From the NCBI GenBank assembly GCA_963761035.1, contig CAVXFH010000002.1, positions 1,736,001 to 1,800,000 on the forward strand: 64,000 bases of DNA, in the 5' to 3' direction. This stretch comes from JARRQJ01 sp963761035. GTDB lineage: Bacteria > Pseudomonadota > Gammaproteobacteria > DRLM01. Positions 32,801-40,354 of the stretch are shown piece by piece (position 1 is the first letter of the stretch; each line of letters starts with the position of its first letter). Under the pieces are notes generated by a model, which did not search any database, was not told the DNA's origin, and worked only from the letters and a program-made list of their open reading frames with translations. Made by a program: the position numbers and the translations under genes.

Positions 32801-33235
32801 TTGGATGAAAACAACATTACCTATTTAGCGCAGGTGACGGCGTCGTCCGAGACGCCATCCACCGGCCAGTTGGCGATAAAGGCGGTGGACGGAGTAATAG
32901 ACGGGTATCCCGGGGATTACACCAAGGAGTGGGCCACCAATGGGCAGGGGGCGGGGGCCTGGATCCGGCTGACCTGGCCGACGGCCTACACGGTTGACCA
33001 GATCGTGCTGTACGACCGCAAGAACACCACCGAACAAATTTTAAGCGGGACGCTGACGTTCAGCGACGGCAGCAGCGTGGCGGTCGGCGCCCTGGACAAT
33101 CTCGGCGCACCGAAGACGGTCGCCTTTACCCCGCGCACCATAACGTGGGTGCAGTTCACGATTAACTCCGTGAAGGCCGGATCGCACAACATCGGGCTCA
33201 TGGAGATAGAAGTCTTTGGCGCGGCGGGTGACTAG
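29882..33235 (+). CDS. Secreted PIG-L deacetylase with four discoidin-like and two Ig-like domains
   Basis: The 1117-residue protein starts at the ATG at 29882. A signal peptide is followed by discoidin-like domain 1 (about residues 39-175), an Ig/cadherin-like domain (about 180-277), domain 2 (about 278-410), a PIG-L/LmbE deacetylase domain (about 417-730), domain 3 (about 737-880, divergent), a second Ig-like domain (about 885-980) and domain 4 (about 984-1117). The PIG-L zinc site is seen in AHPDDEALMAAG and in DLHYDHR. PIG-L enzymes deacetylate N-acetylglucosamine-type sugars. The multiple carbohydrate-binding-like modules suggest an extracellular polysaccharide or glycan substrate. Domains 1, 2 and 4 are nearly identical at the DNA level over roughly 370-390 bp, which indicates recent duplication or gene conversion. 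Confidence 0.9.
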   Translation: MNAKLTRFRILSLPGGKLFLGLFFLFSCVSSISAVAAANIAALSAVTASSETPSTGQLAIKAVDGVIDGYPGDYTKEWATNGQGAGAWIRLTWPTAYTVDQIVLYDRKNTTEQILSGTLTFSDGSSVAVGTLDNLGAPKTVAFTPRTITWVQFTINSVKAGSSNIGLMEMEVDGVLAGINTAPQITAGPTASPADIGENQTSQLSVTATDPENDVLTYTWVPQSGTITGSGATVTFNPPAVTADTVVRIDLTVRDPGGLTATGFVNVTVRDVVQSSVNIAALSAVTASSETPSTGQLAIKAVDGVIDGYPGDYTKEWATNGQGAGAWIRLTWPTAYTVDQIVLYDRKNTTEQILSGTLTFSDGSSVAVGTLDNLGAPKTVAFTPRTITWVQFTINSVKAGSQNIGLMEMQAYGVASSRKSIMVVVAHPDDEALMAAGVMKRAHDNGDAVKVVIITNGDAQGKNAGLTREAESKTAVADKLGLSEDDIIFLGYPDSGLLPIYNDHPNATVPPYVKGSTGQSATYGNQGLGREDFHRYWTGAAADYNQANVVADLKELLNRYQPTQIYTHSPFDLHYDHRATYYDLRDAAQSLMKEQATFHPDVYTAIIHQPYLYPYKDKWAQGTTPTLSVLDDRDDQFWPLPAYGSVGTASGDLTLMKARFAPTQALTKPADLDLTLLDWADRLSLPVPAVMQDPNVVNNLKYQMIDSYVSQEAVWGLPFAFGKSDEVFWKQTWSRNIALRATITASSQNTKFFQGAANVADSIVDGYRDQNNDGISEGNSQAEWVTAGEREGAWVQLDWTQPYTINKVVLYDRPNPSDQVLSGTLSFSDGSTVSVGALPNDGSKYEVDFAAREVSWARFTVDSVSAATANVGLAEMEVWTAAPPADNQPPFFTRGPTASALTGGMSSTLAAPAYDREGDPITWTWQSQLGATITGSGDTVTYTPPYGVGGTDTVTVTISDGINPPITAKFALALDENNITYLAQVTASSETPSTGQLAIKAVDGVIDGYPGDYTKEWATNGQGAGAWIRLTWPTAYTVDQIVLYDRKNTTEQILSGTLTFSDGSSVAVGALDNLGAPKTVAFTPRTITWVQFTINSVKAGSHNIGLMEIEVFGAAGD
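29996..30391 (+). repeat. Discoidin-domain DNA repeat, unit 1
   Basis: Unit 1 of the near-identical in-frame repeats in the PIG-L gene. Its offset to unit 2 is exactly 717 bp (239 codons). Differences from unit 2 by eye are only a few bases until the SerAsn/GlnAsn end. Confidence 0.85.
30713..31108 (+). repeat. Discoidin-domain DNA repeat, unit 2
   Basis: Unit 2, nearly identical to unit 1 from the AATATTGCCGCG start through the GGACTCATGGAGATG end. It directly precedes the PIG-L catalytic domain. Confidence 0.85.
32833..33200 (+). repeat. Discoidin-domain DNA repeat, unit 4
   Basis: Unit at the C-terminal end of the gene, offset 2817 bp (939 codons) from unit 1, nearly identical from GGTGACGGCGTCG through the conserved NSVKAGS codons. 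The related unit at about 32090-32520 is far more divergent, so the close identity of units 1, 2 and 4 is not simply due to selection on the fold. Confidence 0.85.
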
Positions 33236-33948
33236 GAATCGGAGTTTGGCGACATAGAAACCAGAACAATTTGTGACAGTAAAATGTTCTTTCGATGTGT
33301 AGTTTGGATTTCATTGACTGCGGACACGAAGCGATTGGTGTCAAAATGATTACAGCTTTTGATAATCAATTTGGCGAGGGGGGGAATTTATAGATCACGA
33401 ATCTTTATGAGATCGCCCAAGTAATGCGGGACTTAGAAGAGCGTGTTACTCCGGAGACGTCAGGTGAAAGGTGGTAAATACACTTTGCGCATGGAAAGCC
33501 GAGTCGGCTAAAAAGCTGGGGGAAGACTATATTTGCATTTGCGAATATCCCGATTTTTATGTCTACCCAAGTGTGTACCAGTAGCAAAGACCCATTGAAA
33601 ATTAATTATTATTAACAATTATATAAGCAGCTATTCTAGGTTCAGGTGCAACATTGAATGACCTATTGATCTGTCTTGCGAAGTTAGGCCGCCCGTTTAA
33701 AAGCCGCTCAAATGCGGCAGCTTCCGGACAAGAACGGACTTCCAGGTAGCCGCTACGGGAATCCGCTTATCATCTAGTGTAGTGAGTCGTTCTTGTCGGG
33801 ACATTTATTCGATAGCGAGCTTTTACGGTATATTGTTTTCTATATGTTCCAGCAAGGTGACTCACTACACTCGTGCGTAAGATCAATAATCTATTTCTGG
33901 ACCGATGGGTATTTTAATTAATGGTTAAGCTTCATTTATCAATGGAAA
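33236..33948. other. Long intergenic region with nested inverted repeats
   Basis: About 710 bp of lower-GC DNA with no convincing gene. Short frames exist (for example around 33390-33477) but lack support. The segment 33725-33871 holds two inverted repeats: a 10-bp pair (33727-33736 with 33788-33797) and a 13-bp pair (33776-33788 with 33859-33871). This may be a remnant of a mobile element or a structured RNA. The last bases contain the start region of the ankyrin gene. Confidence 0.6.
33776..33871. repeat. 13-bp inverted repeat pair
   Basis: AGTGTAGTGAGTC at 33776-33788 and GACTCACTACACT at 33859-33871 are perfect reverse complements separated by 70 bp. The left arm shares its last base (C33788) with the first base of a second inverted pair's right arm (CGTTCTTGTC at 33788-33797, partner GACAAGAACG at 33727-33736), so only one of the two pairings can form fully at once. 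Confidence 0.7.
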
Positions 33949-34371
33949 ATGGGTGTTTACAATACGCTTTCCCTGGAGCTTATGATTAATAAACACGCTT
34001 TACATGAGGCTACCCAGGTTGACGATCCGAATCGCGTCAAGGCGCTGCTCAAAGAGGCGCCTAATCTTGTTTTCAGCCAGGACTGGAATAACGACACCCC
34101 TTTGCATCTGGCGGCATACTTTGGTTACAGGGATGTCGCCGAATTGCTGCTGACGCATGGCGCGGATGTCAATGCCATTAACAGCTACGGCCGAACTCCT
34201 TTGCACAGGGCCGCGTTTAATGGCCACCAGGACATTGCGAAATTGCTGCTGAAGCATGGTGCCGATATCAACGCCAAGAACAATTTCGTCGATACGCCTC
34301 TGCATGAAGCCGTGGTAAATGGCAGCTATGCCGTAGCGGAATTGCTGCGCCAGCATGGCGGCCACGAATAA
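33949..34371 (+). CDS. Ankyrin-repeat protein
   Basis: About 140 residues forming three to four ankyrin repeats. The repeats read NDTPLHLAAYFGYRDVAELL, GRTPLHRAAFNGHQDIAKLL and DTPLHEAVVNGSYAVAELL, each followed by the HGADVNA-type turn (HGADVN, HGADIN). The N-terminal 30 residues form a partial repeat. No signal peptide, so probably cytoplasmic. Ankyrin proteins of this size are protein-binding modules with no intrinsic activity; the partner is unknown. An alternative start is the ATG at 33982 (MINKHAL). It is isolated, in the accessory block between yicC and gmk. Confidence 0.88.
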   Translation: MGVYNTLSLELMINKHALHEATQVDDPNRVKALLKEAPNLVFSQDWNNDTPLHLAAYFGYRDVAELLLTHGADVNAINSYGRTPLHRAAFNGHQDIAKLLLKHGADINAKNNFVDTPLHEAVVNGSYAVAELLRQHGGHE

Positions 34372-34613
34372 GCGGCGGTAAAACCTCCAAGCTGCCCCAG
34401 GCCGCCCTAGGCAATTTATTTCTCGAGCGGCGTTGCGGCAATCGTGTTCCTGAAACAGCAAAAGCCGCTATTCGCGTCCGGCGTCCGGGGACGCAGCGTG
34501 CCCCTTCGCAACAATAATGGCGCGGTTGAATGCCGACTTCCCGCAATGCTGACTGTTCGATTTCGGAGCGGACTATTGAACAGGGCTGCTTTCGGCCAAC
34601 TCCAGCCTTACTC

Positions 34614-35975
34614 TTAATGGAGATCACCGTCTGCTTGCAAAATGATATCTGCCATCCCGATGCGTTCCAGATCGACGTCCCCGTAAGCGGTAACAAGCCG
34701 ACGAAGACGGGCCTTCTGGTCTGGGCTTAGCGTTTGATCGCCTCTACCGACGATACCCTTATTAAAGCGCGTCTTCGCGGGATTCCCGTCAACGGCGCGG
34801 ACAGCAGTCGCGCATTCTTCGGAGGTTTTTTTAAGATCGAGAAAGCTGGCAATGCGGGCGATCGTCGCCGGCTTGTCCGCCACCATTTCCTCGTAGGTTA
34901 CAAAGAGGCAATTCAGCCGGCCCAGTCGTTGTGCCCGTTCCCAGGATGCATAAAACCCGGCATACCAAGGCATAACATGATCGATGATCAAGTCGTACTT
35001 CCCCTGCTCATTCAGAGTCGGCCAGACATCGCCGAAAAAAGTGTCCGCAACCGCGCCATTATCTAAAAAACTGGAATAACTGATCACGACATCAGGGAGA
35101 TTTCTCACCAGCACGATTGGCCGAATATCAAATGCCTGCAAAATCTGCTCATTCGGCTTGCTCGCGCGGCAATGTTGCTGCGTAACGGTATTTTGGTACG
35201 CGCACTGGAGCAGATGGGGTAGGTAAATCTCATGCTCGTACTGAATATAGGCGTAGGAAAGATTCGCCTCTTGGCAACCAGTCAGCGTGCACAATACCTC
35301 CTTGAGAAACGTCGAACCGCTTTTCGGCATACAAGCAATCAGCAGGTGCTTGCCCAACTGCGCCGGCGTTATGCCCGGAATAAAATCGCCCAGCACGGCT
35401 GGCTGGCCGGAATAGCCGAGTGCATTCGTCAATTCAATCCTCAAACTTGGATGGCTGGGATCGAGAGCCAGCCCCGTCCGTATCCATTTAATCGCAAGTG
35501 GATAATTTCCTCGTATGCTTTGTTCCGTTGCAGCTCTGCAAAGCGCGTTTAGGAAATTATTTCGAATCTTTTGGTCATGCGGCGCCAGGGCGTACGCGTC
35601 ACTGAAGATATTGACGGCACGTTCCATATTTCCGGAGCGTATATGTAGTACTCCGAGGTTGCTCATGAAAGTGGCATTTTTCGGTTCCAGCCGCACAAGC
35701 TGTTCGCAGCTTAATAAAGCGGTCGGGATGTCGCCTGTCGCCATCGACGCGTCGGCAATTTCGACCAGAGTTTTAATTCTGACCCTATCGGCCAGTGACT
35801 GTCCCTCACCATCAATATCTTCCGCGAGAGCCGTCGGATTCGCCAATGAAATCAAAGAAGGGCTTCCCTTGTTATGAAGCATAGCCAATTTCTCCACAAA
35901 ATGAATTGAGCCGTCGCGCACAGTCTGGACAGTCAAGCCATGGAAAATACCGATGCTGAAATACCGCTGCGCCAC
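34614..35975 (-). CDS. TPR-sulfotransferase protein
   Basis: The 453-residue protein combines TPR-like helices (about residues 75-190: TALLSCEQLVRLEPKN, NMERAVNIFSDAYALAPHD) with a sulfotransferase domain. The PAPS 5'-phosphosulfate-binding loop is ACMPKSGSTFL at about 215-225, and the 3'-phosphate-binding strand region is RPIVLVRNLPDVVISYSSFL. Further on, YEEMVADKPATIARIASFL is a family block. It would transfer sulfate from PAPS to a carbohydrate, peptide or small molecule; the acceptor is not evident. It overlaps nothing and stands alone, convergent with the ankyrin gene, in the accessory block. Confidence 0.88.
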   Translation of the reverse strand: MAQRYFSIGIFHGLTVQTVRDGSIHFVEKLAMLHNKGSPSLISLANPTALAEDIDGEGQSLADRVRIKTLVEIADASMATGDIPTALLSCEQLVRLEPKNATFMSNLGVLHIRSGNMERAVNIFSDAYALAPHDQKIRNNFLNALCRAATEQSIRGNYPLAIKWIRTGLALDPSHPSLRIELTNALGYSGQPAVLGDFIPGITPAQLGKHLLIACMPKSGSTFLKEVLCTLTGCQEANLSYAYIQYEHEIYLPHLLQCAYQNTVTQQHCRASKPNEQILQAFDIRPIVLVRNLPDVVISYSSFLDNGAVADTFFGDVWPTLNEQGKYDLIIDHVMPWYAGFYASWERAQRLGRLNCLFVTYEEMVADKPATIARIASFLDLKKTSEECATAVRAVDGNPAKTRFNKGIVGRGDQTLSPDQKARLRRLVTAYGDVDLERIGMADIILQADGDLH

Positions 35976-36011
35976 CGGGCACAGCGAAGTTCAACATATG
36001 AAAAATGATAA

Positions 36012-36314
36012 TTAGGCGGGAGAAACGAGGGGTGGTGCGCGGGTGCGACGGTCGGTGCCGATCAACTTTGCCAAACGGAAATGACGTGTATAAAACTCCA
36101 ACAAACGGACGATTACAACTGCCATGGCAAGCATCGCCATGCCCACCAAGGCGTCGCCTAGCGCAGGAACGCTGAGATCAAGAGAATATAAGGCATCGGC
36201 GATAGAGCTGATATCGCCGATGTCATAGTCGGAAAAATAATAGTTGCTCGCGAACGACGTGGTTTGCCCAACCAACAGCGCTATCACAATGATATAGCTG
36301 AAAAATCGGTTCAT
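36012..36314 (-). CDS. Small exported or membrane hypothetical protein
   Basis: From the ATG at 36314 about 100 residues. An N-terminal hydrophobic segment (FFSYIIVIALLVGQTTSFA) looks like a signal peptide or a first span. A second hydrophobic stretch (ALVGMAMLAMAVVIVRLLEF) is followed by a basic tail (RHFRLAKLIGTDRRTRAPP). The mature N-terminal part is acidic and Tyr-rich (YYFSDYDIGDISSIADALY). I recognise no family. It follows the sulfotransferase gene's start by about 36 bp on the same strand and may be its upstream operon partner, although PEP-CTERM-like sorting is not evident. Confidence 0.55.
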   Translation of the reverse strand: MNRFFSYIIVIALLVGQTTSFASNYYFSDYDIGDISSIADALYSLDLSVPALGDALVGMAMLAMAVVIVRLLEFYTRHFRLAKLIGTDRRTRAPPLVSPA

Positions 36315-36341
36315 AAGTTCCTGCGACGTTCTCGCGTCCAC

Positions 36342-36721
36342 ACATTATAGGTGCATTAAGTGATCTTAGAATCGCCTACTAATATATTCAAGTTTTATTA
36401 CAATCATTTACATTTGCATGATCGGCGTTAAATCATGTCAACCTATGATAGGTAAGTACCCGTGCCACGATCTATTTAATGATCCGGAAGCCTCGTTGGC
36501 GTTCGGTCTGGAAAAGACATAGCGCCAAAAGTTGTTGACCGATTTCAATTGCTCCCGGGACATTCGCCCTGCGTACGATAACGGGGCGCACTAGGTCGGA
36601 AACGGATATTCGCTATTTTGAGAGTGCGAAAAATAGTGATGGATATCGGGCCTGCTCAGCTTGTGTTATCCGCGCGATCTGATGCATGTTAGCGGGTATT
36701 ATGCCTTTGAGACGGAACTTG
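36342..36721. other. Intergenic region, no gene seen
   Basis: About 380 bp between divergent genes. The left 120 bp is AT-rich and probably holds the promoter of the small membrane gene at 36012-36314. I see no RNA gene or clear repeat. The right end overlaps possible upstream starts (36686, 36701) of the POT transporter. Confidence 0.5.
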
Positions 36722-38227
36722 ATGCCGCACGAAAAAGCATTCTTCGGCCATCCCGTCGGCCTGCGCACGCTGTTCTTCACCGAATTCTGGGAACGTTTCA
36801 GTTATTACGGCATGCGCGCGCTGCTGATTCTATTCATGACGGCGCCGGCGGCGGCGGGCGGACTCGGGTGGGAGACAGCGCGGGCGGGTATGATCTACGG
36901 CACCTACACCTCGCTGGTGTATTTGCTGGCGTTGCCCGGCGGCTGGATCGCCGATCGTTTCATCGGTCCGCGCAAGGCGACGCTGTACGGCGGCATCGCC
37001 ATCATGTGCGGCCATATCTGCCTTGCGATGACCGGTATGGTCACGTTCTATCTGGGACTGGCCTCGATTGTCGCGGGGACGGGTTTGCTCAAGCCCAACA
37101 TCAGCAGCATGGTAGGGCAGTTGTACGGCGCCGAGGACAATCGGCGCGACGCCGGCTTCTCTATCTATTATCTGGGGATCAATCTCGGCGCCTTTGCCGC
37201 GCCGTTGGTGACGGGGTGGCTGGCGCAGGGCGAAGGTTTCAAAACGTCGCTGGCTTCGTGGGGCATTGCGCCGGAAACATCGTGGCATTGGGGTTTCGCC
37301 GCCGCCGCGGTGGGCATGGCGTTGGGCCTGCTTCAATATCTCGCGGGCGGACGCCATTTGGGTGAGGTCGGTTGTCACCCGGCGCATGCGGATAATGCGG
37401 CGGTGCCGGCCGCGGCGCGCAAGCGTTTGATCATAGGGAGCGGTGTAGTCGTCGCGGTGGTAGCGAGCATGGCGCTGCCGGTGTTCAACGGTATGTTGAG
37501 CGCCGCCGCCGTTGCCGACGGTGTAGGCTATCTGCTGTTGATCGTGACACTGGGATTCTTCGTCTGGTTGTTCGCGGCCAAGACCTGGACGGCGCTGGAG
37601 CGCAAGCAGCTGATCGCGATCATGGTGCTGTTCGCGGGCGCCGCCGTGTTCTGGTCGCTGTTCGAACAGGCCGGTTCCACGCTCAACCTCTTTGCCCAGC
37701 GCAGCACGGACAACGAGATGCTGGGCGTCTCCTTTCCGGCGAGCTGGTGGCAGTCGCTCAATTCACTGTACATCATCCTGCTGGTGCCGGTGATGGCGTG
37801 GTTGTGGGTGCGGCTCGGGCCGAAGGACCCGTCGAGTCCCGCCAAGTTCGCCTTCGGTCTGTTGTTCGCGGCTCTGGGTTTCGGCGTCCTGGCGCTGGCG
37901 GCGCAACTCGCCGCCGGCGGCGTGCGCGTCAGTCCGGTGTGGCTGGCGCTGGTGTATCTGTTGCACACCGTCGGCGAGTTGTGCCTGAGTCCGGTGGGAT
38001 TGAGCGCCATGACCAGGCTGGCGCCGGCGCGCATCGCGGGGCTGGTCATGGGTGCGTGGTTCCTCGCGTCGTCGGTGGGCAATTTTCTGGGCGGCGCCAT
38101 GGCGAGTCTGTACGAAACCTTTGCCTTGCCGGCGCTGTTTACGGCGATTACGGCGGTGGCATTGGTCGCCACCGTGCTGATGGCGCTGGCGATCAAGCCG
38201 CTGGCGCGGATGTTGGCGCGGCGTTGA
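36722..38227 (+). CDS. POT/PTR-family proton-dependent peptide transporter
   Basis: About 501 residues with 12-14 hydrophobic segments. The first transmembrane helix bears the family signature FFTEFWERFSYYGMRALL (ExxERFxYYG, proton coupling), followed by GGWIADRFIGPRKA (MFS loop 2-3) and GLLKPNISSMVGQLY. The EQAGSTLNLF and LHTVGELCLSPVGLS blocks are further PTR hallmarks. It imports di- and tripeptides with protons. I chose the ATG at 36722 because GGA lies seven bases upstream and the family usually begins shortly before the PHEKAFF-like region; 36686 is an alternative. The class V aminotransferase ends six bases past it on the opposite strand. Confidence 0.95.
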   Translation: MPHEKAFFGHPVGLRTLFFTEFWERFSYYGMRALLILFMTAPAAAGGLGWETARAGMIYGTYTSLVYLLALPGGWIADRFIGPRKATLYGGIAIMCGHICLAMTGMVTFYLGLASIVAGTGLLKPNISSMVGQLYGAEDNRRDAGFSIYYLGINLGAFAAPLVTGWLAQGEGFKTSLASWGIAPETSWHWGFAAAAVGMALGLLQYLAGGRHLGEVGCHPAHADNAAVPAAARKRLIIGSGVVVAVVASMALPVFNGMLSAAAVADGVGYLLLIVTLGFFVWLFAAKTWTALERKQLIAIMVLFAGAAVFWSLFEQAGSTLNLFAQRSTDNEMLGVSFPASWWQSLNSLYIILLVPVMAWLWVRLGPKDPSSPAKFAFGLLFAALGFGVLALAAQLAAGGVRVSPVWLALVYLLHTVGELCLSPVGLSAMTRLAPARIAGLVMGAWFLASSVGNFLGGAMASLYETFALPALFTAITAVALVATVLMALAIKPLARMLARR

Positions 38228-38232
38228 CGTTG

Positions 38233-39399
38233 TTACTTTTGCGCTACGGGCAGTTCCTGACGCAGGGCAGCGAACAGGGCGTCTAAATCTTCCTGAGAAT
38301 TGTAGGCCTGCACGGAGATGCGCAGGAACTGCCGTCCGTTCCAGGCTATGCACGGGATCTGGATGCGGTAGTGCTGGTACAAGCGGCTATTGAACGCGGC
38401 CAAATCGCGGATGCGAGGTAAATCGAATACGGCCATTTGCGCATAGTATCCGCCCTGCCGCGGGTACAGGGGGCTTAGGCCGGTCAACGCGGCGGCACGC
38501 TCAAGGCTTGCGGCAAGCAAGCCATGACAGTGCTCGCGCACTTGCGGCCAGTCATGCCGCGACTGAAAGGCCACGGCCGCCGGCACCGCGAGATAGGCCG
38601 ACAGATCATCGGTACCCAGCCATTGCAGGCCCTGGATGTAATCGGAGTCTGGCGAGGGCTTGCGTTCTTCGCCCCAGCCCCAGCCGATGACCAGCGGTTC
38701 GATGAGCGCTTGGCGCTCGCGCCGGGTATGGAGAAACGCCGCCCCTTTGGGGCCGCACAGCCATTTGTGGCAATTGCCGACGTAGAAGTCCGCCCCCAAC
38801 CCGTCGAGGTCGAGGGCGATTTGTCCGGGGGCATGGGCGCCGTCGATGACCGTCATTATCCCCGCGGCGCGGGCGCGTTGACACAGGGTCTCGACGGGGA
38901 GACGCAGCGCGGTTGACGAGGTGATGTGGCTTAAAAAAATTACCTTGGTGCGCGGCGTGACCCCCGCCCAGATTTCTTCGACGATGGCCGCATCGGAGGC
39001 GACCGGAAACGAGACCGGCTGTTTGCGGTACGACGCGCCGCGCTTACGGCAGACGTAGGACCACAGATTGTTTATGGAGCCGTATTCGTGATCGGTGGTC
39101 AGGACTTCATCGCCCGCTGACAGCGGTATGGCATGGGCGACGATGTTGAGGCCGAAGGTGGCGTTGGGGACATAGACCAGGTCGTCGGCCTTGGCATTGA
39201 GGTAACTGCCGAGAGCGGTGCGGGCATTTTTCAACAGAGGCGGAAGCTGATCGTTGATGAACGCCACCGGATCGCGTTCCAGGTGCCGCTGCCAACCCTG
39301 GTAAATCTCGAATACCGTGCTGGGCGTGGCGCCGTAGGAACCGTGATTTAGATAAACGATATCCGGATCGAGCAAGAAGAGCTGCTTAAACGCGTTCAT
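38233..39399 (-). CDS. Class V PLP-dependent aminotransferase (isopenicillin-N epimerase-like)
   Basis: The 388-residue protein is a fold-type I PLP enzyme of the aminotransferase class V/isopenicillin-N epimerase-like branch. It has YLNHGSYGATP at the N-terminus (substrate-binding Tyr/His region), TTDHEYGSINNLW, FLSHITSSTALRLPVE, VIDGAHAPGQIALDL (Asp and His stacking on PLP) and the Schiff-base lysine in NCHKWLCGPKGAAF. The product is unknown; relatives include epimerases, cysteine desulfurase-like and ergothioneine-pathway lyases. Its 3' end lies six bases from the POT transporter tail-to-tail. A strong terminator at 39441-39481 separates it from the upstream Spy/CpxP-like gene. Confidence 0.92.
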   Translation of the reverse strand: MNAFKQLFLLDPDIVYLNHGSYGATPSTVFEIYQGWQRHLERDPVAFINDQLPPLLKNARTALGSYLNAKADDLVYVPNATFGLNIVAHAIPLSAGDEVLTTDHEYGSINNLWSYVCRKRGASYRKQPVSFPVASDAAIVEEIWAGVTPRTKVIFLSHITSSTALRLPVETLCQRARAAGIMTVIDGAHAPGQIALDLDGLGADFYVGNCHKWLCGPKGAAFLHTRRERQALIEPLVIGWGWGEERKPSPDSDYIQGLQWLGTDDLSAYLAVPAAVAFQSRHDWPQVREHCHGLLAASLERAAALTGLSPLYPRQGGYYAQMAVFDLPRIRDLAAFNSRLYQHYRIQIPCIAWNGRQFLRISVQAYNSQEDLDALFAALRQELPVAQK

Positions 39400-39440
39400 G
39401 CAACACGGCTGTTCCGGTGGGCTTGACGGTTATTGTATAC

Positions 39441-39481
39441 AAAAAAGGGGTGCCGCCTGTTGTTGGACGTGGCGGCACCCC
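39441..39481 (-). terminator. Rho-independent terminator of the Spy/CpxP-like gene
   Basis: On the minus strand GGGGTGCCGCC and GGCGGCACCCC (stems at 39471-39481 and 39447-39457) form a perfect 11-bp GC-rich hairpin with a 13-nt loop, followed by six T residues (39446-39441). It lies 38 bp past the stop of the gene at 39520-40104 and 42 bp before the start of the aminotransferase. Confidence 0.9.
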
Positions 39482-39519
39482 GTGGCGTTGTTTGGCCGAT
39501 CGGCTTAGGCGCGGATTAC

Positions 39520-40104
39520 TTACATACCTTTGTCCATGGGCATGTCACCGTGATGCAAGGGCATTTTCCCGTGCATCTTGTCCTTCTCATGAGGGTGCAT
39601 TTTCCACATGTCCTTGAGGGCCTGCTTTTGTTCGGCGGTCAGCAGCGCCTTGATGTCGTGCATTTGCGCTATGTAGGCATGCCATAGCTGGGATTCCATC
39701 TTGCCAACCTTGTCAATGAGGCCGTCGGCCTCATTGACATTGATATCATCGGCGAAGATTGCTCGGGCGACATCGCCGTAAGACGCCTTGAGTTGTTCCT
39801 CCGTCTTGGCGTTCTTGTCTATGTAGTCGTCGCGCAGCTTGGTGAGCTGTTTGACCTGTTCGTCGGTCAATTTGAGGGCTGAACTCATCTTCAGAAAATG
39901 GGCGGCCGCGTTATGGGGTTGCATGCCCTGCATGCCGTGCTCCATGCCATGACCCATGCCGTGACAATGATCATCCATGGACATGCCGGGGTGGCCGCCC
40001 ATCTCCGGATGGGCCCAGGCCGTCGTACCCAGGGTAAAGAAAGCGGCAGCCACCATGCCGATTAAGGCGCCAGTTCGGTTTGCGTTCCCCTTCGAATTCT
40101 TCAT
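39520..40104 (-). CDS. Periplasmic Spy/CpxP/heavy-metal-sensor-like protein
   Basis: The 194-residue precursor has a signal peptide (LIGMVAAAFFTLGTTAWA). A Met/His-rich segment follows (HPEMGGHPGMSMDDHCHGMG, then MEHGMQGMQPH), and the helical core contains the LTxxQ motif twice (LTDEQVKQLTKLRDDY and LTAEQKQALKDMW), as in Spy/CpxP and CnrX/ZraP-type proteins. The tail is again Met/His-rich (HGKMPLHHGDMPMDKGM). These features suggest copper or other soft metal binding, or an envelope-stress chaperone. It has its own terminator. A neighbouring metal-response regulator is not visible. Confidence 0.85.
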   Translation of the reverse strand: MKNSKGNANRTGALIGMVAAAFFTLGTTAWAHPEMGGHPGMSMDDHCHGMGHGMEHGMQGMQPHNAAAHFLKMSSALKLTDEQVKQLTKLRDDYIDKNAKTEEQLKASYGDVARAIFADDINVNEADGLIDKVGKMESQLWHAYIAQMHDIKALLTAEQKQALKDMWKMHPHEKDKMHGKMPLHHGDMPMDKGM

Positions 40105-40354
40105 ACTATTGCTCCTTATAGGGATATTAATAGGGATATTGAGGTTTGTTGTTTACATGACGTCCATGGTGATTGATGCCTATGGAGCTCATGCGATGCG
40201 TAGAGACGCCCTATTAGATAGGGTAATGGGCAACTGGTTCAAAATTGAGCCTTGCCGAGTGAAAACAACTGCGAAAACAAGCGGTTTTGTACCTGATCAG
40301 GCAAGAAGATCATAGTTGTAATACGCTGGCGCTTCATTAGCAAAGGAAGTGGTT

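Noticed and set aside
33405..33587. 60-codon minus-strand frame in the long intergenic region
   Set aside because: Short, no similarity and no ribosome-binding site; left as intergenic.
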